Positions 1 through 6,521 of a DNA stretch of 11,362 nucleotides are shown in pieces. The notes under the pieces are model-generated. The model worked only from the letters and a program-made list of their open reading frames with translations, ran no database searches and had not been told where the DNA came from. Positions within the stretch are counted from its first letter, which is position 1; every line of letters starts with the position of its first letter. The DNA comes from CAYYMX01 sp964473045. GTDB lineage: Bacteria; Pseudomonadota; Alphaproteobacteria; Methylaequorales; Methylaequoraceae. Location of the stretch: assembly GCA_964473045.1 (NCBI GenBank), contig CAYYMX010000044.1, forward strand, positions 1 to 11,362. Direction: 5' to 3'. The translations under genes and the position numbers were made by a program.

Positions 1-635
1 TAGACCATAAACGAGCTTATGATTTTGATAATGGTCCTAATACTGGAGGGATGGGATGTTTTACTCCATCACAAAAAATGAACAAGAATTTAGAAAAAAA
101 AATATTTGATTCAGTTGTCAAACCTACATTTTTAGGACTACAAAAAGAAAATTTTGAATATAGAGGAATACTTTTTGTTGGATTGATGATTAATAAAAAT
201 TGTCCTTACGTAATAGAGTTTAACGCGAGGTTTGGTGACCCTGAATGCCAAACCTTACTCCGAAATCTCAATAGTGACCTTCTTGAACTTTTTGAATCCA
301 CAGTAAATGACAAACTTTCTAAAATCAAAATAAGAAAAGATTCAAAAAGTGTAATCTGTGTTGTTGTTGCATCAAAAGGTTATCCAGAAAGTTATAAAAC
401 AAATAAAGAAATAAAAAATCTTGCTAAAGCTTCTTCAATTGAAGGAATTGAGATTTTTCATGCAGGAACAAAATCACACAATAAAAAAATACTCTCGTCA
501 GGAGGAAGAGTTTTGTCAATTACTTCAAAATCAGAGTCAATGAAAGATGCAAGAATAAAAGCTTATGAAGCAATCAAAATTATAAACTGGAAATTTGGTT
601 TTTTTCGAAAAGATATAGGAATTAAAAATAATTGA
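1..635 (+). CDS. purD: Phosphoribosylamine-glycine ligase (GARS), C-terminal half
   Basis: GARS joins glycine to 5-phosphoribosylamine using ATP, the second step of purine synthesis, in the cytoplasm. The reading frame is open from base 3 to the TGA at 633-635, giving about 210 residues, roughly half of the usual ~425, so the N-terminal half lies outside the window. The first visible residues are DHKRAYD followed by GPNTGGMG, the typical central ATP-grasp segment. EFNARFGDPECQ further on is the conserved metal/ATP-binding stretch. The C-terminal domain shows SSGGRVLSIT, an AY-EAI-I helix and a final FRKDIG, as in the family. The in-frame ATG at 51 is internal and not a start. The codon just before DHKR ends in TA, so it cannot encode the usual Gln; this may be a contig-edge effect. 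The gene converges on tadA with no base between the stops. Confidence 0.95.
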   Translation, partial: DHKRAYDFDNGPNTGGMGCFTPSQKMNKNLEKKIFDSVVKPTFLGLQKENFEYRGILFVGLMINKNCPYVIEFNARFGDPECQTLLRNLNSDLLELFESTVNDKLSKIKIRKDSKSVICVVVASKGYPESYKTNKEIKNLAKASSIEGIEIFHAGTKSHNKKILSSGGRVLSITSKSESMKDARIKAYEAIKIINWKFGFFRKDIGIKNN

Positions 636-1073
636 CTATCTTAGTTTTTTAAAAAAGCTTTTTAACAAGTTGTTGCATTTATTCTCTTCAATTCCTCCAA
701 AAAACTGATAGCCTTCTTTGTTTGAAGAATACTTCTTTTTCAAGTTATTAAAGATTTCGTTACTACTAGTATAAGAACCAAAAAAAACTTTTCTTATTCC
801 AACTTCATAAATTGCTGCCTCACACATTCTACATGGTTCCAATGTAACATAGAGAATAAGACCGCCTAATTTATGAGTTTTTTTTTTTTTACAGGCTTTT
901 CGAATAGCTACTATCTCTGCATGTGCAGTAGGATCATTAGACTTTATCATCGAATTATGAGCAGAACTCACAACATTACCATCAGAATCAAGGATAACAC
1001 ATCCAACTGGAACATCTCCTATTTTTTCTGATCTTTTTGCTAATCTTATTGCTAGCAACATTGGGTTTGGCAT
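636..1073 (-). CDS. tadA: tRNA adenosine(34) deaminase (CDA-fold deaminase)
   Basis: A zinc-dependent deaminase of 145 residues. TadA converts A34 of tRNA-Arg(ACG) to inosine so that one tRNA can read several Arg codons. The active-site motifs are clear: DPTAHAE (His51 zinc ligand, Glu53 proton shuttle) and TLEPCRMC (Cys81 and Cys84 zinc ligands), with VPVGCVI near the N-terminus and a late FFGG. Length fits the family (~150). The ATG directly abuts the TAA of the cyclophilin-like gene upstream, with GAAGAG a few bases before it as a weak ribosome site, so the two are probably cotranscribed. A run of 13 A (sense strand) encodes the Lys stretch at residues 62-65. The region after the CxxC motif (FFGSYTSSNE) departs from the usual FGA-D-K-GA pattern, so a related nucleoside or guanine deaminase is a minor alternative. 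Confidence 0.88.
   Translation of the reverse strand: MPNPMLLAIRLAKRSEKIGDVPVGCVILDSDGNVVSSAHNSMIKSNDPTAHAEIVAIRKACKKKKTHKLGGLILYVTLEPCRMCEAAIYEVGIRKVFFGSYTSSNEIFNNLKKKYSSNKEGYQFFGGIEENKCNNLLKSFFKKLR
878..890. repeat. 13-base A/T homopolymer inside tadA
   Basis: An uninterrupted run of 13 T on the + strand (13 A in the tadA sense strand) encodes four Lys codons plus the first base of the next Thr codon. The reading frame is intact and the surrounding protein has normal spacing between the HAE and PCxxC motifs. Such runs are prone to polymerase slippage and to sequencing indels. Confidence 0.9.
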
Positions 1074-1448
1074 TTAAATTCTCTTCACTAAAATCTCATC
1101 TCCATTTTTTACTCTCTTTAATACCTTTAAATCAAATTTTGTTCTCCCCCAAATATTACATTTTTCAGCCAACCTAATTTCACTTCCTATAGAAATTGGA
1201 GTTTTTCCAAAACCTATAGCAATTGCCTTACCTGCAGGCCAAAATGCTAAGTCTCCAAAATTAACAAGAGCTGTAGCATCTTTTTCTTGATTGACTTCTA
1301 TAGGTGTAAAAAAGTAAACTTCATCTCCCCATAAATTTGCTAATGAAGTAATAGGCAAATTTTTCCAAATTAAGCTTGCAGTCGTAGAATTATTTAGAAC
1401 AACTTCAAAATTAATATTTTTTATACAAATTTTACATTTTTTTTGCAT
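1074..1448 (-). CDS. Cyclophilin-like fold protein (TM1367/DUF369 type), function unknown
   Basis: A 124-residue protein resembling the small cyclophilin-like family typified by Thermotoga TM1367 (PF04126-type). Visible family features are LWGDEVYFFTP (residues 39-49) and the long conserved stretch GDLAFWPAGKAIAIGFGKTP (65-84), plus a C-terminal charged strand ending in EILVKRI. The fold resembles cyclophilin, but the peptidyl-prolyl isomerase active site is not known for this family and no function is established. The frame could extend to an ATG at 1502, but that would add a hydrophobic tail not matching the family and would overlap the divergent gene. The ATG at 1446-1448 leaves a 40-bp divergent gap and is preferred. 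It has no signal peptide from this start, so it is probably cytoplasmic. It is followed without a gap by tadA. Confidence 0.8.
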   Translation of the reverse strand: MQKKCKICIKNINFEVVLNNSTTASLIWKNLPITSLANLWGDEVYFFTPIEVNQEKDATALVNFGDLAFWPAGKAIAIGFGKTPISIGSEIRLAEKCNIWGRTKFDLKVLKRVKNGDEILVKRI

Positions 1449-1488
1449 ATAATACTTTATCACTGGATAAACTTTTTTTAACAAAATT
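1449..1488. promoter_or_regulatory. Divergent intergenic region, candidate promoters
   Basis: This 40-bp AT-rich gap separates the cyclophilin-like gene (-) from the amidotransferase gene (+), and must hold or adjoin the promoters of both unless they lie inside the coding regions. On the + strand a perfect TATAAT lies at 1448-1453, about 36 bases before the amidotransferase ATG, but no good -35 stands at the right distance. On the minus strand TTGTTA followed 17-18 bases later by TGATAA/GATAAA would start transcription almost at the ATG. No clear Shine-Dalgarno sequence precedes either start. Assignment is by eye only. Confidence 0.3.
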
Positions 1489-2202
1489 ATGAAGAATCCC
1501 ATTATCGGAATAACATTAGATGAGGAAACTAAAAAAGGATATTCTATCTATCCATGGTATGCAGCAAGAAAAAATTATTCAGAATCAATTGATATAGCTG
1601 GTGGTACTTCAATTTTTTTGCCGCACAATAGCAATAAAATAAAAGAATATATTAAAATTATTGATGGATTGCTTGTGACAGGAGGTGATTTTGATGTAGA
1701 TCCCAAGCTATACGGACAAAAAAAACGGAGTAAAGAAATATCTGTAAAAAAAAATAGAACAGACTTTGAATCTGAAATATCAAAAACTGCTCTGAAATTT
1801 AATATTCCTATTTTAGGCATTTGTGGAGGTCAACAACTCTTGAACGTAATCTATGGGGGAACACTAATTCAACACCTGCCAGATAAAATCATAAGTAAAA
1901 CTAATCATGAACAAAAAAATCCAAGAAATGAACCCAGTCATTATATAAAAGTTCTTGAAGGAACCATGCTCCATAAAATCACAAAGACAAAAAAAATGTT
2001 TATCAACTCTGCCCACCATCAAGCAGTTGACAAGTTAGGAAAAAAATTAAAAGTTAATGCTGTAGCTGAAGATGGTGTAATAGAAGGTATAGAAGATCCT
2101 AACCAGAGATTTTGCCTAGGAATCCAATGGCACCCTGAATTCTTGATTGATAAAAAGGATATTGAAATTTTGAAAGCCTTTGTTAAATCTTCTCAAAAAT
2201 AG
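1489..2202 (+). CDS. Class I glutamine amidotransferase, PuuD-like gamma-glutamyl hydrolase (peptidase C26)
   Basis: A 237-residue stand-alone class I amidotransferase-fold hydrolase. Family members such as PuuD cleave gamma-glutamyl amides (for example gamma-glutamyl-GABA in putrescine breakdown). Visible motifs in order: PIIGIT at the N-terminus, LLVTGGDFDVDP (61-72), the nucleophile elbow GICGGQQLLNV with Cys112, NSAHHQAV (173-180), and GIQWHPEF with catalytic His215 and Glu217, so the triad is complete. The elbow has Gly where many relatives have Arg (GICRG). Length matches PuuD (~250). No puu pathway partner (synthetase, oxidase, aldehyde dehydrogenase) is nearby, so the substrate is unknown. 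It is divergent from the cyclophilin-like gene and lies five bases before rluB, suggesting cotranscription. The ATG at 1489 begins directly with the conserved KNPIIGIT strand. Confidence 0.87.
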   Translation: MKNPIIGITLDEETKKGYSIYPWYAARKNYSESIDIAGGTSIFLPHNSNKIKEYIKIIDGLLVTGGDFDVDPKLYGQKKRSKEISVKKNRTDFESEISKTALKFNIPILGICGGQQLLNVIYGGTLIQHLPDKIISKTNHEQKNPRNEPSHYIKVLEGTMLHKITKTKKMFINSAHHQAVDKLGKKLKVNAVAEDGVIEGIEDPNQRFCLGIQWHPEFLIDKKDIEILKAFVKSSQK

Positions 2203-2207
2203 AAAAA

Positions 2208-2951
2208 TTGAAAAACAAATTAATTAGAATTGCAAAAATCATTTCCCATTCTGGTCTTTGTTCTAGAAGAGAGGCAGAAAGTTTAATAAAAAATGGTGCT
2301 GTTAAAATTAACAACAAAGTAGTTACAGAGTTTTCTGTAAATTTTGAAGATATAGAAAAAATCTCTGTTAATAAAAAAAAATTAACTAGGCAACCCACAA
2401 GAATCTGGTTGTTTTATAAACCAAAAAATTATGTTTGTTCAAATAAAGAACAAAAGAATCAAAAAAGTATCTTCAGATTAATTCCTAAAAAATTTCCAAG
2501 AGTAATTTCTGTTGGAAGGTTGGATATTAATTCCGAAGGTTTGCTTTTATTAACTAATAATCCAGATCTTTCTTCTTTCTTAGAAAACCCACAAAATAAA
2601 ATTGAAAGAATTTATAACGTAAAGGTTTCTGGAAAAATTCCAGACAATTTAGAAAAGCAAACTACTAATGGAATTGTTGTTGATGGATTTGTATATAAAA
2701 AAGTCATAATTAAAGTTTTAACAAAGAAAAAAAATAATAATTGGATTGAAATGACCTTAACTGAGGGAAAAAATAGAGAAATTAGGAAGATTCTAAATTT
2801 TTTCGATTTAAAGGTTAAAATTTTAAAAAGAATTAGTTTTGGCCCTTTTGAAATAGAAGATCTAAAACCAACTGAGATGAAAGAGATTGATAAAAATTTA
2901 AATCAAATTTACAAATCACTAAATTTTAATCATGAGAATTATTTCTGGTAA
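2208..2951 (+). CDS. rluB: 23S rRNA pseudouridine synthase, RsuA/RluB family
   Basis: A 247-residue pseudouridine synthase of the RsuA/RluB/E/F family, which isomerises a specific uridine in rRNA (RluB: U2605 of 23S in E. coli). An N-terminal S4 RNA-binding domain (residues ~5-55) shows SHSGLCSRREAESLIKNG. The catalytic domain begins at WLFYKPKN and has the motif VGRLDINSEGLLLLTN with nucleophile Asp106. TLTEGKNREIRKIL and FGPFEIEDL near the C-terminus are also family-typical. The start must be the TTG at 2208: an in-frame TAA lies at 2184-2186, there is no ATG or GTG before the S4 domain, and no ribosome site is evident, so it may be coupled to the amidotransferase gene ending five bases upstream. 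The 3' end overlaps rsmD by 20 bases. RluB versus RsuA/RluE/F subfamily is inferred from length and the neighbouring rsmD. Confidence 0.9.
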   Translation: MKNKLIRIAKIISHSGLCSRREAESLIKNGAVKINNKVVTEFSVNFEDIEKISVNKKKLTRQPTRIWLFYKPKNYVCSNKEQKNQKSIFRLIPKKFPRVISVGRLDINSEGLLLLTNNPDLSSFLENPQNKIERIYNVKVSGKIPDNLEKQTTNGIVVDGFVYKKVIIKVLTKKKNNNWIEMTLTEGKNREIRKILNFFDLKVKILKRISFGPFEIEDLKPTEMKEIDKNLNQIYKSLNFNHENYFW

Positions 2952-3492
2952 ATTGAGAAAAAGATTATTGGTTTCTTTTGATTCTGAAAGAATACGCCCA
3001 ACTTCAGATAGGGCGAAAGAATCAATATATAGCACACTAAACTCCATATTAGTAAAAAAAAATAAATCCTTTTCAGATCTAGTTATTTTAGACGGTTTTT
3101 GTGGATGTGGTTCGCTTGGCATCGAGGCTATATCAAGAGGTTCAAAAAAAGCTTTTTTTATTGATATTTCAAATACAGCTCTGAGATTAGCTAGGCAAAA
3201 TTGTAAAAATTTAGAAGTGAATGAGTGTGCCACATTTTTAAATTATGACCTTACAAATTTTGAAACAAAAGATTCTATAGAAGCAGATTTATTTTTTCTA
3301 GATCCTCCATATGGGAAATTTGATATTGAAAAAATTCTACAAGCTATAAAAAAAAACAATATGATTAAGAAAAAATCTATAGGAGTAATTGAAGTACCAT
3401 CAAATCAAAAAAAAGATAACTTTTTTGGTTTTAAAACAATCAATAAAAAAAAAATTTCTAAATCTTTTTTTCTATTTTTAGAAAATGAATAA
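2932..3492 (+). CDS. rsmD: 16S rRNA (guanine(966)-N2)-methyltransferase
   Basis: An S-adenosylmethionine-dependent methyltransferase of 186 residues that modifies G966 of 16S rRNA within the assembling 30S subunit. The N-terminus MRIISGKLRKR and the block RPTSDRAKESIYSTL (22-36) are the RsmD signature. The SAM-binding loop is LDGFCGCGSLGIEAISRG (53-70), with Cys residues where DLFAGSG is commoner. The catalytic motif is DPPYG (124-128). Length matches the family (~185-200). The ATG lies inside the end of rluB (20-base overlap), indicating translational coupling. The TAA stop at 3490-3492 is one base from the stop of the convergent mutL and forms the loop of a hairpin spanning both stops. Confidence 0.93.
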   Translation: MRIISGKLRKRLLVSFDSERIRPTSDRAKESIYSTLNSILVKKNKSFSDLVILDGFCGCGSLGIEAISRGSKKAFFIDISNTALRLARQNCKNLEVNECATFLNYDLTNFETKDSIEADLFFLDPPYGKFDIEKILQAIKKNNMIKKKSIGVIEVPSNQKKDNFFGFKTINKKKISKSFFLFLENE

Positions 3493-3503
3493 TTTATTTT
3501 CTA
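3479..3503. terminator. Hairpin over the rsmD/mutL convergent stops, candidate terminator
   Basis: The arms TAGAAAATGAA (3479-3489) and TTTATTTTCTA (3493-3503) can pair over 11 positions, with a single G-U wobble (3487/3495 in + strand RNA) and a three-base loop. The loop is the rsmD stop codon TAA, and the mutL stop lies in the right arm. The structure is almost all A-T and no clean U-run follows directly on either strand (on + a run of five T begins after AAATAG), so as an intrinsic terminator it is weak. Its symmetric position between convergent genes with one base of spacing supports a bidirectional role. Confidence 0.38.
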
Positions 3504-5245
3504 CCAAATAGTTTTTCTATATCATTGAGATCAAGTTCTATATAGGTTGGCCTACCATGATTGCACTGTCCAGAAAAAGGCGTGTTTTCCATTCTTCGAA
3601 GCAAATCATTCATTTCATCAACTTCCATTTCTCTTCCTGCTCTAATTGAACCATGGCAAGCCATTGAAGAGCAAATTTTATTTATCTGACTTTCCAATAA
3701 TTCTGACTTATCAAAATCTAACAGTTCATCAATTAAATTTAGAACTAATTTTTTTATATTGCATTCGGACAAGATATTTGGTACTTCACGAACTATAATT
3801 GAGTCAGCGCCGAATTGTTCAATCTTTAATCCATATTTTTCAGTAATCTCAAATTTATCTTTTAAATTTTCAAGAACACCTTTTTCTATATTTATTATCT
3901 CAGGTATTAATAAAATTTGAGTTTTAGCTGACTTATTGTAAAAATCTTTCTTTAGTTTTTCATAAACTATTCTTTCGTGAGCTGCATGTTGATCGACAAT
4001 GACAATCCCACTTTTAGTTTGAGAAACTATATAGGTGTTATGATATTGACTTTTTGCATAGCCTAAAGGATTATAAATTTCTGGAGTTTCTTGAGAGTCT
4101 TTTTTTTTACTTGAAAATCTAGGTTCTATCTCATGAGTTTTGAGTTCAGCTTCATAGTTTCTTAAATTAGTATTATTTTTAAATTTTTGATTTAATGAAA
4201 ACTTTTCCACTGCTTTTAAAGTATTTGTTGAGCTAGCTCTATATCCTGCTGATGATATTGTAGTTCTAAATGAACTAATTATTATGGATCTTAGTTTGTT
4301 AATATCTTTGAATCTAACCTCACTTTTTGCAGGGTGAACGTTAATATCCACCTCATCTGTTGGACATTTAATAAATAAAATCAATTGAGGAAATCTGTCC
4401 CAGGAAATAAAGTCTCTATAAGCAACTTTGAAAATAGAGCTTATTGATTTATCACTAACAACTCTATTATTTACAAAAACAAATTGATTATTAGTATTTG
4501 AATGATGAAAAGTTGGTAACCCTAGCAATCCACCAAACTCAAAATTATCTCTTATTTGGTCGAGTTTTACAGAGTTTTCTGCAAATTCTTTACCCAAAAT
4601 TTCAGACGCTCTTTTTCTCAACTTGTCTTCAGATGCTAGATAATCATTTCTTAAATTTAGAATATTTTTCCTATTTACAAATAAATCAAACTCGATGTCT
4701 AGAAATGAAAGTGCAAACTTTTGAGTCATTCTTTTAATCAATAATGATTCATAGTTATCAGATTTCAAGAATTTTAATCTAGCTGGAGTAGAAAAAAATA
4801 AATTTTTTATTGTAATTACCGTTCCCTTTTGTTGATTGATAGGCTTCAAATTTTTTGTTTCTCCAGAAAAAATTGTTATTTCTCTTCCAACTAAATCAGA
4901 ATTTACATTCGAACTAATAGTCATTTCTGAGATTGAAGCAATTGAAGGCAAAGCTTCCCCTCGAAAACCTAAAGTTGAAATATTGTTTAAATTTCCAGAA
5001 TTCAATTTGGACGTTGCATGACGCTTAACTGATAATTCAAGTTCGTCGCTTCTTATTCCATCGCCATCATCAATAACCTTGATCTCAGTTTTCCCTCCGT
5101 TACGAATATGAATACTTATTTTTTTGGAATTTGCATCGATACTATTCTCAACCAATTCTTTTATTACTGAAACTGGTCTTTCAACAACTTCTCCAGCAGC
5201 AATTTTATTAATTAGATTATTGGATAAAATTTTGATTTTCTTCAT
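3494..5245 (-). CDS. mutL: DNA mismatch repair protein MutL, endonuclease type
   Basis: MutL (583 residues) couples MutS mismatch recognition to strand incision and removal. The N-terminal GHKL ATPase has KELVENSIDANS (Glu30, Asn34), DDGDGI (59-64), GFRGEAL (93-99) and GTVITIKNLF. The transducer domain has FVFVNNRVV and VHPAKSEVRF (303-312). After a short linker (about 340-390) the C-terminal dimerisation domain contains DQHAAHERIVYE (418-429), which fits the DQHA(x)2E(x)4E endonuclease motif exactly. It also has the accompanying metal-site motifs MACHG (529-533), CNHGRP (561-566) and a terminal FGR (580-582). It therefore looks like a nicking MutL of the kind found in bacteria without MutH. 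It starts at ATG 5243-5245, six bases after the pgi stop, with no obvious ribosome site. No mutS is in the window. Confidence 0.97.
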   Translation of the reverse strand: MKKIKILSNNLINKIAAGEVVERPVSVIKELVENSIDANSKKISIHIRNGGKTEIKVIDDGDGIRSDELELSVKRHATSKLNSGNLNNISTLGFRGEALPSIASISEMTISSNVNSDLVGREITIFSGETKNLKPINQQKGTVITIKNLFFSTPARLKFLKSDNYESLLIKRMTQKFALSFLDIEFDLFVNRKNILNLRNDYLASEDKLRKRASEILGKEFAENSVKLDQIRDNFEFGGLLGLPTFHHSNTNNQFVFVNNRVVSDKSISSIFKVAYRDFISWDRFPQLILFIKCPTDEVDINVHPAKSEVRFKDINKLRSIIISSFRTTISSAGYRASSTNTLKAVEKFSLNQKFKNNTNLRNYEAELKTHEIEPRFSSKKKDSQETPEIYNPLGYAKSQYHNTYIVSQTKSGIVIVDQHAAHERIVYEKLKKDFYNKSAKTQILLIPEIINIEKGVLENLKDKFEITEKYGLKIEQFGADSIIVREVPNILSECNIKKLVLNLIDELLDFDKSELLESQINKICSSMACHGSIRAGREMEVDEMNDLLRRMENTPFSGQCNHGRPTYIELDLNDIEKLFGRK

Positions 5246-5251
5246 TAGTAA

Positions 5252-6508
5252 TTAAGCTAAAAACTTTTTAGTTAAAATTTTTATCTCCTCAACAGCTGGT
5301 TGATCAAATGGATCTACATTAAATAGGTAACATGTGAATATTGTCTCCAAAAAGAAAAACATCATTAATGCTCCAATAGATTGTTCATCAATCTCATCCA
5401 ATGTAATAATTCTGCAGGGTAATCCTTTGTGCTCAATCGTTTTAAAGGTCGCCTGCATTTCTGCGTACATAAGTTCATCTATCGTTTTATTATGCAAAAT
5501 TAAATATTTTTCCTTTTCCCCTATAAAACATTTTATCTTATCTTTTTTTAAGGTTTCTCTTTTAGTTCTCCCTAAAATTGTAAAAAATTTATCACGAGGT
5601 CCATCTAGGTAGAGTTGAAGTTGACTGTGCTGGTCAACCGTACCTAGAGCATTGACCAGTGTGGATCCCATACCTTTCTTTCCTATACTTTCTGCCCACA
5701 ATTGCCTAAGCCATAAAGAAAAGTTTTTTAGGCAATCAACATATGGCATAAAAACAGAAATATTTTTTCCTTTGCGAATTAATTTGTATTGCGCATAAGT
5801 TGATAAAAAAAAATGATCAAAGTTTTTAGTATGACTTTTAGAATGAGTGATATAGTCTAAAAATTTTCTGGCTCCATCGCAAAAAAATTTTATATCCAAA
5901 CCTACTAATGCTGCTGGAAATAATCCTACAATAGAAAAAACAGAAAATCTTCCTCCTACATCCTTTTCATGTTGAAAATACTCAAATCTTTCTGTTTCTT
6001 GAATCTTCTTAAGTGTGCTCATCTTTTTTTCTGTAATAACTAAAAACTTTTCCTTCAGGATAATTTTTTTTTTTCTCATTTCTTGAACAATATAAAAATA
6101 TTGAGCAAGTGTTTCCAAGGTTTCTCCTGACTTTGAAATAACAACTACTCCGGTTCTATCTAGATTAATCTTTTTAATTAAATTTGACATTGAAAAAGAA
6201 TCCACATTTTCCACAAAAAATAAGCTTGGGCTATTTTTTTTTTGTGATTTATCATTTTTTAATGAGAAAAGAGTTTTCCCTCCTAAACTTGATCCTCCTG
6301 TACCTAAAAAAACAACATTTTCAAATTTTTTAAACTTTTTTGATAATCTAGAAATTTCGCTAAATTTATTTTTTTTTAGTACATTTATAAATTCAAAACA
6401 TTGATTTTCAATTTGGTCTAAAATCTTTTTTTTTGTTTTAGAGTATTCATCATTATCAGATTTGATTTCTAGTCCGTGAGAATTGAATGACAAATAAGGA
6501 ATAGACAT
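5252..6508 (-). CDS. pgi: Glucose-6-phosphate isomerase, short bacterial form
   Basis: Interconverts glucose 6-phosphate and fructose 6-phosphate in the cytoplasm, linking glycolysis/gluconeogenesis and sugar-nucleotide supply. From the ATG at 6506-6508 it has 418 residues, close to the ~450-residue bacterial form and well below the 549 of E. coli. Visible are the SIS-type phosphosugar site GTGGSSLGG (69-77) and SKSGETLET (125-133), DVGGRFSVFS (183-192), WAESIGKKG with catalytic Glu273, VDQHSQ with catalytic His294, and PFDQPAVEEIK near the C-terminus. The frame can be opened from a TTG at 6541, which would overlap the upstream M16 gene by 20 bases and add an Asn-rich tail. Neither start has a ribosome site, so the ATG just before PYLSFNS is preferred. 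It lies between the M16 pair and mutL on the same strand. Confidence 0.92.
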   Translation of the reverse strand: MSIPYLSFNSHGLEIKSDNDEYSKTKKKILDQIENQCFEFINVLKKNKFSEISRLSKKFKKFENVVFLGTGGSSLGGKTLFSLKNDKSQKKNSPSLFFVENVDSFSMSNLIKKINLDRTGVVVISKSGETLETLAQYFYIVQEMRKKKIILKEKFLVITEKKMSTLKKIQETERFEYFQHEKDVGGRFSVFSIVGLFPAALVGLDIKFFCDGARKFLDYITHSKSHTKNFDHFFLSTYAQYKLIRKGKNISVFMPYVDCLKNFSLWLRQLWAESIGKKGMGSTLVNALGTVDQHSQLQLYLDGPRDKFFTILGRTKRETLKKDKIKCFIGEKEKYLILHNKTIDELMYAEMQATFKTIEHKGLPCRIITLDEIDEQSIGALMMFFFLETIFTCYLFNVDPFDQPAVEEIKILTKKFLA

Positions 6509-6521
6509 ATTATTTTTATTA

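Noticed and set aside
651..663. AAAAAAGCTTTTT palindrome as a terminator for purD
   Set aside because: It has no loop, lies in the tadA Lys/Phe codons, and is what AT-rich coding sequence gives by chance.
1449..1502. N-terminal extension of the cyclophilin-like gene to the ATG at 1502
   Set aside because: It would overlap the divergent amidotransferase start and add 18 hydrophobic/basic residues not seen in the family. The ATG at 1448 starts just before the first conserved strand.
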